Source: Toxonevra muliebris (Eukaryota; Arthropoda; Insecta; Diptera; Pallopteridae). Taken from it: 64,000 nucleotides of DNA. The stretch is from the NCBI GenBank assembly GCA_963691655.1, contig OY829329.1, forward strand, positions 68,712,822 to 68,776,821. The letters are read 5' to 3'. This document shows positions 1-11,539 of the stretch, one piece after another. Within the stretch, counting starts at the first letter, position 1. Each line of letters starts with the position of its first letter. The position numbers were made by a program, and so were the translations under genes. The notes below the pieces were generated by a model that was given only the letters and a program-made list of their open reading frames with translations, had not been told where the DNA came from and did not search any database.

Positions 1-700
1 TATCCATTCCTCCTTTTCCTTCTCTGTCTCTGTGATTGATTTGGAACTGATTCAGCCGATTCTACAAATAGATCAGGGCCTGTGTATAGAATCAATGAAT
101 CCTGCCTAGCAAGTACGTCAGCAACTACATTACCTATAGTGTCGAAGTGGCCTGGTACTCAACAAAGGTTAACTTTTTTTTGGGTAGGCAACTGCCAGCA
201 CACTCCTTCACCAACTTCGAAGAGAAGCTCAATGATAAAAGTTCATTGAGAGCCGCTTTGCTGCCAAAGAAAATCAAAATCTTTGCACCTTTTTGCCTTT
301 TATTAAGATTAGTAATAAAAGTGCGTGTATTTTGCCTTGGAAAACACTTATCCAAGTACCCAGTGGAATTGAGTTTCAAAGGTTAAGGTCAACGACACCA
401 GCAGTAGAACCCCAATCCGTTTTCGAACCGTCAGTATACTAATTGAGAGCGAAGGGACCGAAGTTTGGGAATTGGATATTCCAATCGGATTTAGACTGAA
501 GTATAATATTAAATTTCAAGCCGCCGTTTAGAATCCTAGTCATAAGATCTGACACAGAATAGATAAGAGTATTAGGAATTTTACTAAGAATGGCCGGTGG
601 AACTTCTTAGTAAGTTGGATGAAACTTGCAGCCTCAAGGCAGTAATTACGGCTGTCTTTTTTTATGAAGACGTACAGAGGTGCAAGTTTAATCATCATCT
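1..700 (-). pseudogene. LINE relic: RNase H domain of a non-LTR retrotransposon
   Basis: Read on the minus strand, this stretch encodes a broken RNase H domain. A YTDGSKTD motif lies near 400-440, a degenerate FQ-KI region near 320-340, and FGSKAALNEL near 240-270, a decayed form of the SDSQAALKAL motif. Near 120-170 are residues resembling the VPGH-GN--AD block. Several stops and frame changes interrupt it, so it is not functional. RNase H downstream of reverse transcriptase is known from LINEs of the I/LOA/R1 groups; the exact clade is inferred. Upstream parts of the element (minus strand, beyond about 700) become unrecognisable. Confidence 0.65.
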
Positions 701-1035
701 TGATCGTAGGAGTGAGACAGGGACAACAGATTAAGATAGATATACTCTTTCATTTTCTCTTTTCCTTGAAGATAACAGAAGAGAATGACTTTCTATCAAT
801 ATACCTACTTAACCACATTGGTCGTGACGTATTCAGATTGTTTTCAGTACTGATAATATACTGGACAATAGGGGTGCATGTGGTCAGACTCTGTTTCCCA
901 CATAATACACACTGCAAGTTGTAAGAACTTGAAAGAGAAGGAGACTTTCTCCCTCTTTCTCAGACATTGACAGGAATTGAGATTGGAAAGTATTGGAAAG
1001 AAATTCGATAGTTAGGCACACATAAATACTGATGG

Positions 1036-1043
1036 AATCAAAA
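1036..1043. repeat. Left 8-bp target-site duplication of the hAT-like element
   Basis: AATCAAAA immediately precedes the inverted repeat and recurs exactly at 2405-2412. Confidence 0.85.
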
Positions 1044-2404
1044 TAGTGTCCGACCGAAGGTGATTTTTTGGCCAAAGACGAAGCCGAAGCCGACCTTCGG
1101 CCATTCATCTAACCTTCGGCCATCCAAATAAAAAGCTGACCAGTAGCACTAAATAACTGTTCACTGTCGAAGGAGCTGACAAATATTATTTATATCAAGA
1201 ATCATTTAAAAATTTGTTTACGTAAAAATATACAGTTACATCGACTATATATCTGTAGAACGACTGTCGTTCAACGAAACCTGTGTCAAAAAGAAAGTTG
1301 GCCGATGGCTACCATGATTCTGCTTATCTGAAATCAAAAATTGAATCAGCGTATTAATCAATAGACCTGTAGCCGGAACCAGAATTAATTCTTTAGTTTC
1401 CAAATTTTTGATTGATTTAAAAAAAATTGGGATTGTTAAATTTTAATGTCAAAAGCATAAATCTGATCTCAAAACCCTTAAAAATTTAATGGGCCGGAAA
1501 AATTGAATGCCTAAAAGTATTTGTTGTTGAATAAACTTTTTATCAATTTTTTTTAAATAACTAAATATTTTGTATAAAAAATTTATATTCCTAGGTACTT
1601 ACAGCTAGTTTTTTTATCCCGTCATACTAGGGAAGTATTTTATTTATTTTTTTATTTTTATTTAAAATTCAAACAAAATAATTAATTTTTTTGTTTTTGA
1701 CAAATTTTTGACTTTGACTGTCGCTAACATCATAATAACACATAACATAAAACTAATTTCAAAGTTCAAATATGCATGACTGCAGTATCAGGGCCTGTAA
1801 ATAAGTATCTGTAACTTTCAATCGACTGTAAATTTCAAAGAATCCCGTTACACATATATTGTAGAGCGATTTTAGCCAAAACAATTTTCAATTTTTTTTG
1901 ACCTCCTTGAAAGCAAAAAAAAAAGTTAAGCGCCAGTAATGGAAAATGTCGGCTTCTCTAACAATTCACGCTTCTTTTCAATACGCTTCAAGTCTTCCTT
2001 AAAAAGTAAAAAAGTTTGGCTGGCTTCTGCTGCCTCTAATTGTATTAGCTCCAGCAGGTTGTTCGTTAAAAAAAAAATCACTGATAACTGTTTGTACGGT
2101 TGTAAATCTGTGGGTTACTTCAAAAGTAAAAATGAAACAAGCAAACGCAGAAAATATAACACAGAAATTGTAATGTAAATACTTTATATAACCACTTCAC
2201 ATTTATTTATTTTTATCAATTTTTACTGCCAATCTAGAGTAAAAATTATTATAAAATAAAATGCTTATAATCTTCGGCTTCGGCAAATACTTCGGCCAAA
2301 ACTTCGGCCACTTTTTGCCGAAGCCGAAGCCTAAGCCGAAGGTGCAATTTTAGGCCGAATAGCCGAAGAACCGAAGCCGAAGCCGAATAATCGGTCGGAC
2401 ACTA
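1044..2404. mobile_element. Non-autonomous hAT-like element, 1361 bp
   Basis: Both ends carry the same terminal inverted repeat, TAGTGTCCGACCGA (left end 1044-1057; reverse complement at 2391-2404). The element is flanked by exact 8-bp duplications AATCAAAA. An 8-bp duplication and short inverted ends are hallmarks of hAT transposons. Inside each end are many copies of GCCGAAG or its complement CTTCGGC (about 1048-1128 and 2272-2390), arranged like subterminal transposase-binding repeats. No transposase is recognisable. The only notable open frame, 79 codons at 1939-2178 (plus), has no identifiable domain and may be chance. The element is therefore probably a deletion derivative mobilised in trans. 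Confidence 0.85.
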
Positions 2405-2412
2405 AATCAAAA

Positions 2413-3589
2413 GTTGTGTGTAAGAGGGAGTTAATGTTTTTCGATTGTTCCAAAAATCTTTTAATTCAGGAGCAATGATCATAATGCCCGTGATATTTAT
2501 CATGGAATATTTTATATGGAATATTTGTCCTCAAGTCCAATAAATTTACAAGTGTATTTCAGTAAGTGTTGAAGTGCGCTTTATATATGTTAATGAAGAG
2601 ATAGATAAAAAGACATATAAATAGACATACTAATTGTTAGATACTTATGTATGTGTAAATGTACTGTAATGTATATGTGTATATATATATTTGTAAAGAT
2701 TCTGTTTTCCTCCCTTTTTTTTTATCAACTTTTTGATTTTCGCAAACTTATCAAAAATTTTGAGCACGTTGCGACATTTTGTCAATATCACAGTCGATGA
2801 TCAATGATTTTTTAATTGTATTCTATATACAAAAAACGAAAATATACTGCTGCTGTTGTTGTTGATATTTGTTTGTTGCTTTTTTTTGATTTGCATTATA
2901 GACTGCGTTAAAGAGCCAAACAAAAAAAAAATAAATAAAAAAAAATCGTTACTTGGAGTCATAAAAAAACTCCACATTACACATAAAAAAGTCAGTGTAC
3001 GTTAAAAACCTTGTGGTGGTATGTGATATTTAGTTTTATGTTGTTATTGTTGGTCTTGGACTTGGCAATTGTATTTATTTGTTTGTTCTGCTTCTTCTTC
3101 AGTTTCTTGGTTTTCGTTACTTACATTTATTGGTTGGTAGTAGTTGGTTTTATTGGTATGTTGGCGTGGTCAATGACGCAATTAAATATGTTATTGACTA
3201 AATGTTGGTAGTACATACATATGTAAATATGTATGTGTGTTTTAGATGTTCATTATTCAAGATCATTGTTTGTTCAAGTGCGCGTATTAAATATTGCAAA
3301 AAAAAAAAACAAAAAAAATGGTAAATACTCGTTTGTTGTACAATATATTCCAAGCAATATTTGAAGTCTGAATTTTAAATTAGTTGCGGTTGATTAAATT
3401 GAAAACATTTTTTTATTAATTTAATTGGTTTAGTTTACCCAAACATGAGTAATTGTAGGTTTAATTTAAATTTATTTATTATATTCTTTCTTCTTGTTCA
3501 TTTTGAAGGTAAACTGCAGCTCCTAATAAGCTACTGTGTTGAATGATGTATAATCGTATAATTTTGAGGGTAGAATAATATCGAGTTCC
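2413..3589. other. AT-rich non-coding stretch
   Basis: Poly-A/T runs, TATGTA words and short CTG/TTG runs near 2850-2880. No conserved domain is seen in any frame. The 66-codon frame at 3011-3211 is a low-complexity hydrophobic read of T-rich DNA. Confidence 0.5.
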
Positions 3590-3965
3590 TACACTCCAAA
3601 CATGCAATTTCACAATTCTTGAAGTGAAAATTCGTTAGCGAGGCTGTGTATTGAAAATTTGCAACGGTAATCGTGTTTTGTTGTACTCATATGAAACTAA
3701 TAAGAAACGAAGTTATGCAGTTGTTAGTGTTTAGCGAACGAGGTCATATGGAGATCGGCTACATACTATTAATCGACCCGAGAGCCGTCTCCTCGCAGTT
3801 TTATCTCTTGTGTTTAGTGAGAGTCGGCTCTGTCGTAGACGTCACTGCTTGATTGCATATGGCTGAATAGCTGAATTTTCCTCTCATGTGTTTTATGCAT
3901 CTACTACGTCGTGTTTCAACAGAAAAAAACAACAACACAAAATAGAAAGAAGAAGACTATAAAAA
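3590..3965. repeat. Dispersed repeat, inverted relative to copies at 8210-8720
   Basis: The block includes AGAAACGAAGTTATGCAGTT, TTAGCGAACGAGGTCATATGG and GAGCCGTCTC-type words. Its reverse complement occurs at 8210-8420 and 8340-8720 (for example CATATGATCTCGTTCGCTAA near 8608). No coding capacity is visible. It is probably a short non-autonomous transposon family; the ends were not resolved. Confidence 0.6.
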
Positions 3966-4059
3966 CTTTAACAGAATGTGAGAATCCCATATCTTCACAA
4001 CGTTTGATTTATCGACCGGTAATTTTAAAAATTCGTCAAAAATACATTTATAATTTTTT

Positions 4060-4498
4060 TTTTTAAGTGATCACTGTTTAACATTTCCATATATACTGAC
4101 TTTAAAACTGCAGTTAGTTAATTTAAAAATAATGTATTTAACCTCACTTAAAGGCCTGTTGAATACAAATACTTTTTTGAAAGGTAGTTTTGAAAATCAA
4201 TGAAAAAATAATGAAATTAATTATTTTGCATTTGAAATGAGAAATTCGTCTAGATAAAATAACAAACTTGTTGTAAATTTTATAATATACGAGTGAGAGC
4301 TCATGATGTGGTGTAGAAATATTTTTAATTTTTTTTTTTTTGCACTTGGTCACCTTTTTTCTCGGGGTAAGACAAAAACTACTACACCCTCTTTTGTTTA
4401 AGTAGGTACTAATTTCTTATTGAAAAAATATGAAAATTGTGTTTTGAAGTTTTTAAAATTGGATTCTGGCATCAAAGGGCCAAAATGAGTTAAGTCGG
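4060..4498. repeat. Dispersed repeat sharing its end with 28385-28556
   Basis: The right part (CTCGGGGTAAG, ACTACTACACCCTC, AAATTGTGTTTTGAA, GGGCCAAAATGAGTTAA) matches the copy ending at 28556 (GGGTCAAAATGAGTTAA). Both finish at TTAA, suggesting a TTAA-targeting, piggyBac-like non-autonomous family. The left end is unclear here. Confidence 0.45.
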
Positions 4499-5866
4499 AA
4501 GGAAAAGTACAAAATGAATAAATAAATAAAAATCCAAATACTGAAAGTTAAACTGTTTGCTTCACCCTTCCATGTGTCCCTTTTTACCGAGCAGTCCAGA
4601 TTGTGTCTGTTTCGGGTACCGATCCGTACCTTATGCGGATTCGCCCCTGGTGCGGCTGAGCGGGTAAGTCGATCCGTTGGGATTCGTTGAAAAAAGAAAA
4701 AAATCCATAGTAGTAAATTATATTCACATAGAAAATGATAACAATAATTTTGTAATTACTAGAAGTACTCGAAATTATTTTAATAGCAGGTACTCGTAGT
4801 CAGCTATTAAAATTACTATGATGAGTTTTCAATAAACGCGGGCAGTAAGCTTTAGTTACTAAAAAAAAAACAAATACATTATAAAAAAAAAAAAATAAAT
4901 AAAAAAAAAAAGTATTTCTGTTTCAAAGTTTTTGCTTTTTGCTGCCAACGCGATTCACGATCATAAAAAACGATCGCAAGGTTCAAAAGTTCAAAACCTT
5001 TTGAGAGCGAACTTATCGCTTTTGTTAAAAAAAAAAAGTACAGAAAATATTTATTATAAGCACGTATGTGTGTGTGTATGTGTGCGAGTATTTATATTCT
5101 AACAGAGCAATTGGTGTTGACTTTTGCCCCCTTCCGCTCCCTCTCCCATTACGTTGTTAATAATGCTTTCATAAGCACATTTTGTTGCTGCTGTTGTTGT
5201 TGTTGCTGCAAATTCACATAAATTTAATATAAATAAAATAAATATTTAAACATGAAATAAATATAAAAAATATATGCGCACTTTAGATGTGTGTGTGTGT
5301 GTAAGCACATATGCATACTTATATATATGTGTGTGTGTATATGTTCTGCTGCTCAATGTTTCTGTTGCTGCTGCTGCTGCTGACTTGTTGACTGTTCCCA
5401 TTTTTTATTTCTCCAATAAAATGTTGTTGTTTATTTCTGTTTTTTTTTTTTTGTTGCTTTCGTATTTTGTCATGAAAATAATAAAATAAACTAAAAAGCA
5501 AAAGAGCAGTAAAAAAAAGTATAAAAAAAAAGCAGAGCAAAAAGTCAAAGAAGCGTATTAAACAAAAAATACATTGAACAGCAAATATCAAGCGAATAGA
5601 AATGAGCAAACGAACACAAAACGCAAGCAAAAGAGCGCGCAAGTGAGTGAGCGAGCGAACCTTCGTCTCAAAAAGTCAACTGCGCCGCTGCCATTTGATA
5701 AGGCCACAAATGTAAATATAGACGGGAGTCAACAGTGCCGAGTCGAGTGCGCGATTGTGTCGTCGCGCCGATATGGATGAATGTGGTGGTGGTATATTGG
5801 TGTACTCGCCTTAGTGGAGGTGATGATGACGGGTGTAGAAGAGACTCAGGGTTTGCTGGGTGATGG
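4499..5866. other. AT-rich stretch with microsatellites
   Basis: GTT/GCT triplet runs near 5184-5210 and 5360-5380, GT runs near 5065-5085 and 5289-5302, and several poly-A tracts. The GC-richer, C-rich patch at 5630-5790 has no convincing open frame; frames here are low-complexity. Confidence 0.45.
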
Positions 5867-5879
5867 GGTTGTATGTATG

Positions 5880-5909
<30 letters not shown>
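5867..5909. repeat. (GTAT)n microsatellite
   Basis: About ten tandem copies of the tetranucleotide GTAT, with minor variation at the right edge (GTAAGTATG). Confidence 0.95.
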
Positions 5910-5910
<1 letters not shown>

Positions 5911-6029
5911 GTATGTGTGGAAGACGGCGGGTGACATCGTCGTTCTCGCCGTCTTTGTCGCAATCGCCATACATAAGTTTTATTTATTTCATATTGATGA
6001 TGTTGGTTGGGCACCACATGATTGTTTGA

Positions 6030-6744
6030 TATATTGACTAACGTACATATGCATGTATGCATATATGCATTGAAAAGGGTCAAGGGAAACGATCGATTAG
6101 AAATTGTGGTCGATTTTATTCAATATTTGAATATTTTAGCTCTGAAGAAAATTACTTTTGGGTTTTTCTTTTCAAAGAATAAACTCATAGCGATTGTCAA
6201 GACGGTATTTAGAGAGAGAGAGGGGTTTCCCCTACGAAATGTGCAAACTTTCTTCTAGGGGAAAAAAATGAAATAATATAAATAAATATTATTTACTTCC
6301 ATTGAAGATGTACACGCTCACATCTTTTTTTTTTTTTTTAAATTTTACACTTTTAAGTTACACTAAGCAACCAAATTCGATTTGTTGCCTTTGGCATGGG
6401 GTTTGGCTTTGGATTCAAAAAGAGAACGTGATGCTGAGCAACCCTGCATTCACAATTTTTCTAGGTTAGTAACTATTTTTTATTTGAAGTTTTCGTCCTA
6501 GAACTGAGGTTGAGAAGTTCAAAAATTAATAAAAAATAAAAAAAAAATATCGGATTCTTGTAAAATTGGACTTAATTTAAAAGGTAATAAAAAGCAATAT
6601 TTTATTATTTGGGGGATAATAATGGAGTGGAGAAATACAGATTAGTAGTAGACTTTTAAAAATCATATTTCCCGGCAACCTAAATTTGTATTTCATTACA
6701 TTTTACTTTATTTTACATTTGGAGAAAAGGTCTTAAATTCCATT
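6030..6744. other. No recognisable feature
   Basis: AT-rich sequence without domains in any frame. Confidence 0.4.
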
Positions 6745-7560
6745 ATCAGCAATCAGTTTTCGAAATAGTCGTCGCCCCTGGAGCAAATCACTACGGTGGA
6801 AAAACCTATCGCACGCTACACGCAGGATATTTTGTGGTATTTTGACCCATTCTCTGATGAGCGCTTTTTTCAGTCTATCACCTTGTCCCCCAAAAAAACC
6901 CTAAACACAAATCTGCATCGGAATATGGCGACCAAAGTGAAGTCAATATGAATGCTTAGACATTAAATCAACCTTGCGTCGTTCAGGCCTTATGAGACAG
7001 TTCGGAGTCTTGTTGAAAGACATACCGACGGTTTTTGAAATGTTTGGTAGCCCAGGGTTTCCAACAACACTCCAACACCAAATCCTGATACAAGTACGAC
7101 AAGCACAAACAGAGTACAGCCAGTTGGCATTATTCCGGCCCATACCATAACAGTGGCTAGTTTTTGCTTTTGATTAGTATGTAAATGGATGTAAGTATTT
7201 GTTGGAAAAGCGATCCTTTAACCGAAGCTGATCGTTTTGTTTGTTAGCAAATTGCTCTACAGTAACAATTTTCTCATCAGTGAAGGCCATGTCGTCAAGT
7301 TGAGCATGAGCGGTCATCGTCTTCAGTTGATTTGCGCTTTCTAGCCCAAGTTTTTTCTGATCATCGTTGAGATCTTATCCTTTTTTCAATATTTGCTATA
7401 TGCTCCATCGCTAAATTCGTATCAGCAGCCATTTTTATACCGCTTTGGCGTGGATTTCGTTCCAGTCGCATCTTTCACTTTTCGGACTTCTTGCTGCGAT
7501 GTTGCAACGTTTTTAACGCTGCCAGTATTTTTAAATTGTTTTATGGTCCAAAGGATGAAA
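6745..7560 (-). pseudogene. Tc1/mariner-superfamily (maT-like) transposase relic
   Basis: Minus-strand translation shows AFTDEKIVTVEQ near 7250-7290, the block holding the first catalytic Asp in this superfamily. It is followed by MVWAGIMPTG near 7105-7145. Near 6790-6860 is a C-terminal block LIREWVKIPQNILRVACD. The order is N to C on the minus strand, but frames shift and stops occur, and the second and third catalytic positions are not intact. The maT-like assignment rests on the pattern TDEK-TVEQ--N-QND and the W-KIPQ--LR tail, from general knowledge of the family. Terminal repeats were not found; the right side abuts the TTAGG array. Confidence 0.65.
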
Positions 7561-7585
7561 CTCTTATTCAAATTTTCCGTACATA

Positions 7586-7758
7586 CTTAGGTTAGGTTAG
7601 GTTAGGTTAGGTTAGGTTAGGTTAGGTTAGGTTATGTTAGGTTAGGTTAGGTTAGGTTAGGTTAGGTAAGGTTAGGTTAGGTTAGGTTAGGTTAGGTTAG
7701 GTTAGGTTAGGTTAGGTTAGGTTAGGTTAGGTTAGGTTAGGTTAGGTTAGGTTAGGTT
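7586..7758. repeat. (TTAGG)n array, 3' tail of a minus-strand LINE
   Basis: About 34 copies of the pentamer TTAGG (plus strand), with only two interruptions (near 7631 and 7661). It sits immediately 3' of the LINE C-terminal frame at 7844-8122, so on the element's sense strand it is an (AACCT)n tail. The unit equals the ancestral arthropod telomere repeat, which flies have lost. Here it is interstitial and linked to a retrotransposon end. Confidence 0.9.
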
Positions 7759-8122
7759 GTTGGGGCTGTTCATAAAAGAACACACTGAGACCTATTGGTC
7801 CATTGTGATACCTTTGGGGTGAGTGTTACCTCTTGTTCCCTTGCTAATTAAACCAATTTGTGCTTGCAATGAAACGTAATAAGTCTCTAATATCAGAGGA
7901 TACCAGTTCTGTGAGTCTTCCATAGAAGGGTGCTCCCAAAGTTCTGTGTCTGCATGCTGCTAAAGCAGGGCAATTACATATAAAGCGTAAGATGGTTTCT
8001 TCTTCTTCTTCTTCATTTCTACAGCTTCTGCAGAAGTCATTATAGTGAAGTTGCAAATGTTTTGACCTCTTGAATTCAGACTTCAGTGTAATATTACTTC
8101 GTTCTTTTTTTATTTGCAACAT
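7759..8122 (-). mobile_element. LINE 3' end: C-terminal zinc-knuckle region and 3' UTR
   Basis: A 92-codon frame (7844-8122) ends in a typical LINE ORF2 C-terminus: FCRSC, EEEEEETILRFICNCPAL, LTELVSSDIRDLLRFI, TNWF. The spacing C-x2-C-x(about 19)-C suggests the Cys-rich knuckle of I/LOA-group elements. The upstream part of ORF2 is absent (5' truncation near 8090-8120). The 3' UTR contains TATCACAATGGACC (minus strand), a block shared with 18146-18240, the SINE tail at 13653-13720, 57905 and 59485. The (AACCT)n tail follows. Confidence 0.75.
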
Positions 8123-8209
8123 AATATTGTACTTTTAATAAAAATTATTTTAGTGAGCTTAAGAAGTCATTTAAAGAGCAAGTTATTTGGTTGCAAATGA
8201 TATGACCAG

Positions 8210-8720
8210 CACTGTATATACCACAAGAAAGGAAAGTTCAGTTATATGCAATCAAGCAGAGGCAACTAGGTCGACTCTCTCACTAAGGCACATGAAAAAA
8301 AAAACTGGAAAGAAAAGATTCTCTGATGGATTGTATGTAGCCGAGTAACAACTGCATAACTTCGTTTCTTACTGATTTCGTATGAGTGCAACAAAAACGA
8401 GATTTTTCACGTTGTTGTTGAAGCTTTTGTACTTTTCCTCTCTATATTTTGTGTTGCTTTTTTTTCTGTTAATACGACGTAGTACACTTATATGTAAAAT
8501 AAATGAGAAGAAAGCTCAGCTATATGGAATCAAGCTCTCTCACTAAAGCACATGAGTTAAAACTGCGAGAAATCGACTCTCTGCATAATTGTATGTACCC
8601 GATCCCCATATGATCTCGTTCGCTAAACATTAACAACAGCATAACTTGAGTGCAACAACAACGCGATTTCCGTTGCAACATATTTTATTTACCCTCGCTA
8701 AAGAAGTTTCACTTCAAAAA
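8210..8720. repeat. Two partial copies of the dispersed repeat of 3590-3965
   Basis: Copy one covers roughly 8210-8420 and copy two 8500-8720. Both contain CTCTCTCACTAA(A/G)GCACATGA, AACTGCATAAC/CAGCATAAC and GAGTGCAAC words, in inverse orientation to 3590-3965. Confidence 0.55.
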
Positions 8721-9955
8721 AAAAAAAAAAAAAAAATTTTTTACAGATTCTTACCACTGCTAAAAGGAAATGAAATACTAAATCGCTTTAGTATTGATTG
8801 AAAATCCGGGCAAAGAAAATTTTGACTGAAATAAATTTATAAATCCACGATCAACGCTACTCTATTATATTTCAAATACAACTCTAATTACTTACATTAA
8901 TTTCCCATAACTCAAAAGCACTTAAGCTTAACTCTTCTTCAACAACTCCATATTTCCATATATCGCTTCAGTATCAAAAAACTTTAAAAAATCCAAATGT
9001 GCGCGCACATGCCACAAAACAAAATTATTTGCTGCATCTTTCTGTGGTTGTTGTACTTTTTGGTAGGTAACCTTGAAAGGTAAAGCAACATCGGCAACAG
9101 TAGAGCAACAGAGCCACAGGAACAAGCAATAAAATATAGCAATACCAGCAAGCAGAAACCAAAGTATAAAATAAAGCAACAAAATAAATTTCTAACAAAT
9201 CAGCAACAAATTTACTCATGTTGTCAACATAAATAACATGAGATGGCAGCAATGGCTTAGGCCACAAAGAAAAGCATACAAGAGCAGCATAAAGCAAACA
9301 AACAAACACACATACACAAACATACAATGCCATCGTTAGCGTGTGTGTGTGTGTGTTGACTTTAGTTTTATGTTTCAATGTTTGTTAGAATGGACCGACG
9401 AAGGTATTGAACATCAGCTTCTTTATTTTTTTGAATCTCGTCGTTGATTGCGAATGATTTTTTTTTTGTTTTTTTGTTTTTTTTTTTATCATCAAATATC
9501 AATCAGTGAATTTAGGATCTTTCTCTGTTTTTCATTTGCTATTTTTGGTCATTTGCGATCATTGATCACCGATAATAGGTGAATGATGTTCATAGTAATG
9601 GCTAATATAATCGCATAAAACTTCACTAGTTTGACTCGTAGATGAATGGGTTTACTCTGCGAGTTGTTGCCTGATGAATCAGTGTAGCTGGTGATTTTTA
9701 AAGTAGCGTATTCATTACACACACATACAGTGACATTTATGGTTTTTGAAAATCTATTTACCTGGACGCTAGGATTTTAGTGCTAGGATTATGTGATTTT
9801 ATAGAGGAAGTCATAACTCACAAGTTTGACATGCATACAGACGACACGAATGTAGGGCTTATTATTTACTTTGAAAACTTTGAAGACCTTACCGACTCGT
9901 ATCAAGATTCTAATCTAAAAATATGTATCCAAATTCACTCTTAATGTTTGTTAAT
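8721..9955. other. No recognisable gene
   Basis: AT-rich sequence, CA/GT runs near 9300-9360, a T-rich tract near 9460-9490. The open frames here are low-complexity reads with no domain. Confidence 0.4.
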
Positions 9956-9957
9956 AT

Positions 9958-9963
9958 TTTATT
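9958..9963 (-). promoter_or_regulatory. Polyadenylation signal of the fumarase gene
   Basis: AATAAA on the minus strand, 55 nt past the fumarase stop codon, a normal distance for a short fly 3' UTR. Confidence 0.55.
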
Positions 9964-10018
9964 TAAATTCAAGTTAATTCGTTAATTAATAAATACATTC
10001 AAATTCTTGTCCATTTTT

Positions 10019-11539
10019 TCACTTCGGACCCAACATATCTTGAGGTTTAACCCATTCGGCAAATTGTTTTTCATTAAGATAACCCAGTTTAATAGCCTCC
10101 TCCTTCAGTGTGGTTCCATTCTTATGTGCTGTCTTTGCAATCTCAGCTGCCTTATCATAACCAATGTGCGGATTCAGCGCAGTCACCAACATCAATGATT
10201 CATTCATAATCTTACCGATACGTTCTTTATTGGCTTTAATTCCCTTTAGGCAATTGGCCGTGAATGTTCGACTGCCATCCGAAAGCAAACGAATCGAACG
10301 TAAAACATTCGAAGCAACCAATGGCTTAAAAACATTCAATTCAAAGTGACCATTCGAACCGCCAATGGTGGTGGCCACGTGATTGCCCATAACCTGCCCA
10401 GCGATCATTGTCAACGATTCGCATTGTGTCGGATTAACTTTACCCGGCATAATTGAACTGCCCGGTTCATTCTCAGGCAACATAAGTTCACCCAAACCGC
10501 AACGTGGTCCCGAACCTAAAAATCTTATATCATTAGCAATCTTCATTAAGCTCACAGCGATCACATTGAGCACTCCGTGAACTTCTACTGTGCAATCACG
10601 TGATGCCAATCCCTCAAAGAAATTGGGTGCCTTCACGAAAGGCAAACAAGTGTATTCGGATATTTTCGCGGCACATTTCTCTGCAAAACCAATGCGCGTA
10701 TTAAGCCCAGTACCCACGGCAGTACCACCCAAGGCGATATGATAGACACGTGGCAAACACGCATAAATACGCTCAAGTGCATAGGCAATTTGCTGTGCAT
10801 AACCGCTAAACTCCTGACCCAAAGTCAATGGTACCGCATCCATTGTGTGTGTGCGTCCAATTTTAATAATATCCTTAAATTCTTTAGATTTCTCATCCAA
10901 TGCACAGTAAATAGTTTCCATGGCAGGTATAAGATTATTATTCAATTCCATGCCCATCGCAATGTGTATAGCTGTGGGGAATGTATCGTTCGAGCTCTGC
11001 GACTTATTCACATGATCATTCGGATGTACTGGCTTCTTAGAGCCCAATTCCCCACCCAGAATTTCAATGGCACGATTGCTGATTACCTCATTGCAATTCA
11101 TGTTGGTTTGTGTGCCTGATCCCGTTTGCCAAATAACCAAAGGGAAATGACCCTCATCGTATAATTTTCCCGAGATTACCTCATCGCACGCTTTCGAAAT
11201 TGCATCGGCAACTTTTGCATCTAACCCGAACTCTTTGTTCACCTCAGCAGCTGCCTTCTTTAAAATACCCATTGCTATGATGATTGTTCGGGGCATGATT
11301 TCGGTTTTCCCGCCTATGGGAAAATTCATTTTGGAGCGTAATGTCTGCGCGCCATAATATTTATCAGCGGGCACTTGCAGCTCACCAAATGAATCAGATT
11401 CTTTGCGAAATTTTCCTTCTCCCTTTTTGCCGCCTTTACCACCACCTCCTTTGCTCTCTTCGCGGACAGCTGATGTGCATATAGTTTGAAAATTTACGAT
11501 GCGATAAAATTTTGATGGTTGGAGTAATCGAAGCGTCAT
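10019..11539 (-). CDS. Fumarate hydratase, class II, mitochondrial type (intronless)
   Basis: Converts fumarate to L-malate in the TCA cycle (a cytosolic form from the same gene is common). The 506-residue frame has class II landmarks in order: SGTQTNMN (141-148), SSNDTFPT (182-189), GRTHTMDA (228-235, with the likely catalytic His) and the signature [11 protein letters not shown] (360-370, with the catalytic loop Ser). The start is the ATG at 11537-11539. The frame is open further upstream to 11602, but only with a TTG. The first 30 residues are basic and lack acidic residues until about 27 ([16 protein letters not shown]), as in a mitochondrial presequence. An unusual Gly/Lys-rich stretch ([10 protein letters not shown], residues 31-40) joins it to the core. 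Stop TGA at 10019-10021. No intron and no internal stop: an intact gene or an old, selected retrocopy. Drosophila has several fumarase paralogues, so no symbol is assigned. Confidence 0.96.
   Translation of the reverse strand: MTLRLLQPSKFYRIVNFQTICTSAVREESKGGGGKGGKKGEGKFRKESDSFGELQVPADKYYGAQTLRSKMNFPIGGKTEIMPRTIIIAMGILKKAAAEVNKEFGLDAKVADAISKACDEVISGKLYDEGHFPLVIWQTGSGTQTNMNCNEVISNRAIEILGGELGSKKPVHPNDHVNKSQSSNDTFPTAIHIAMGMELNNNLIPAMETIYCALDEKSKEFKDIIKIGRTHTMDAVPLTLGQEFSGYAQQIAYALERIYACLPRVYHIALGGTAVGTGLNTRIGFAEKCAAKISEYTCLPFVKAPNFFEGLASRDCTVEVHGVLNVIAVSLMKIANDIRFLGSGPRCGLGELMLPENEPGSSIMPGKVNPTQCESLTMIAGQVMGNHVATTIGGSNGHFELNVFKPLVASNVLRSIRLLSDGSRTFTANCLKGIKANKERIGKIMNESLMLVTALNPHIGYDKAAEIAKTAHKNGTTLKEEAIKLGYLNEKQFAEWVKPQDMLGPK

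Noticed and set aside
5668..6083. Overlapping frames at the GTAT microsatellite
   Set aside because: Generated by the tetranucleotide (THTYI/VCMYV repeats); no independent evidence.
7586..7758. A true telomere or telomere remnant
   Set aside because: The array is interstitial, short, and directly follows a LINE 3' UTR in the expected tail position.
10739..11119. 126-codon plus-strand frame
   Set aside because: Antisense shadow of the fumarase coding sequence; no domain.
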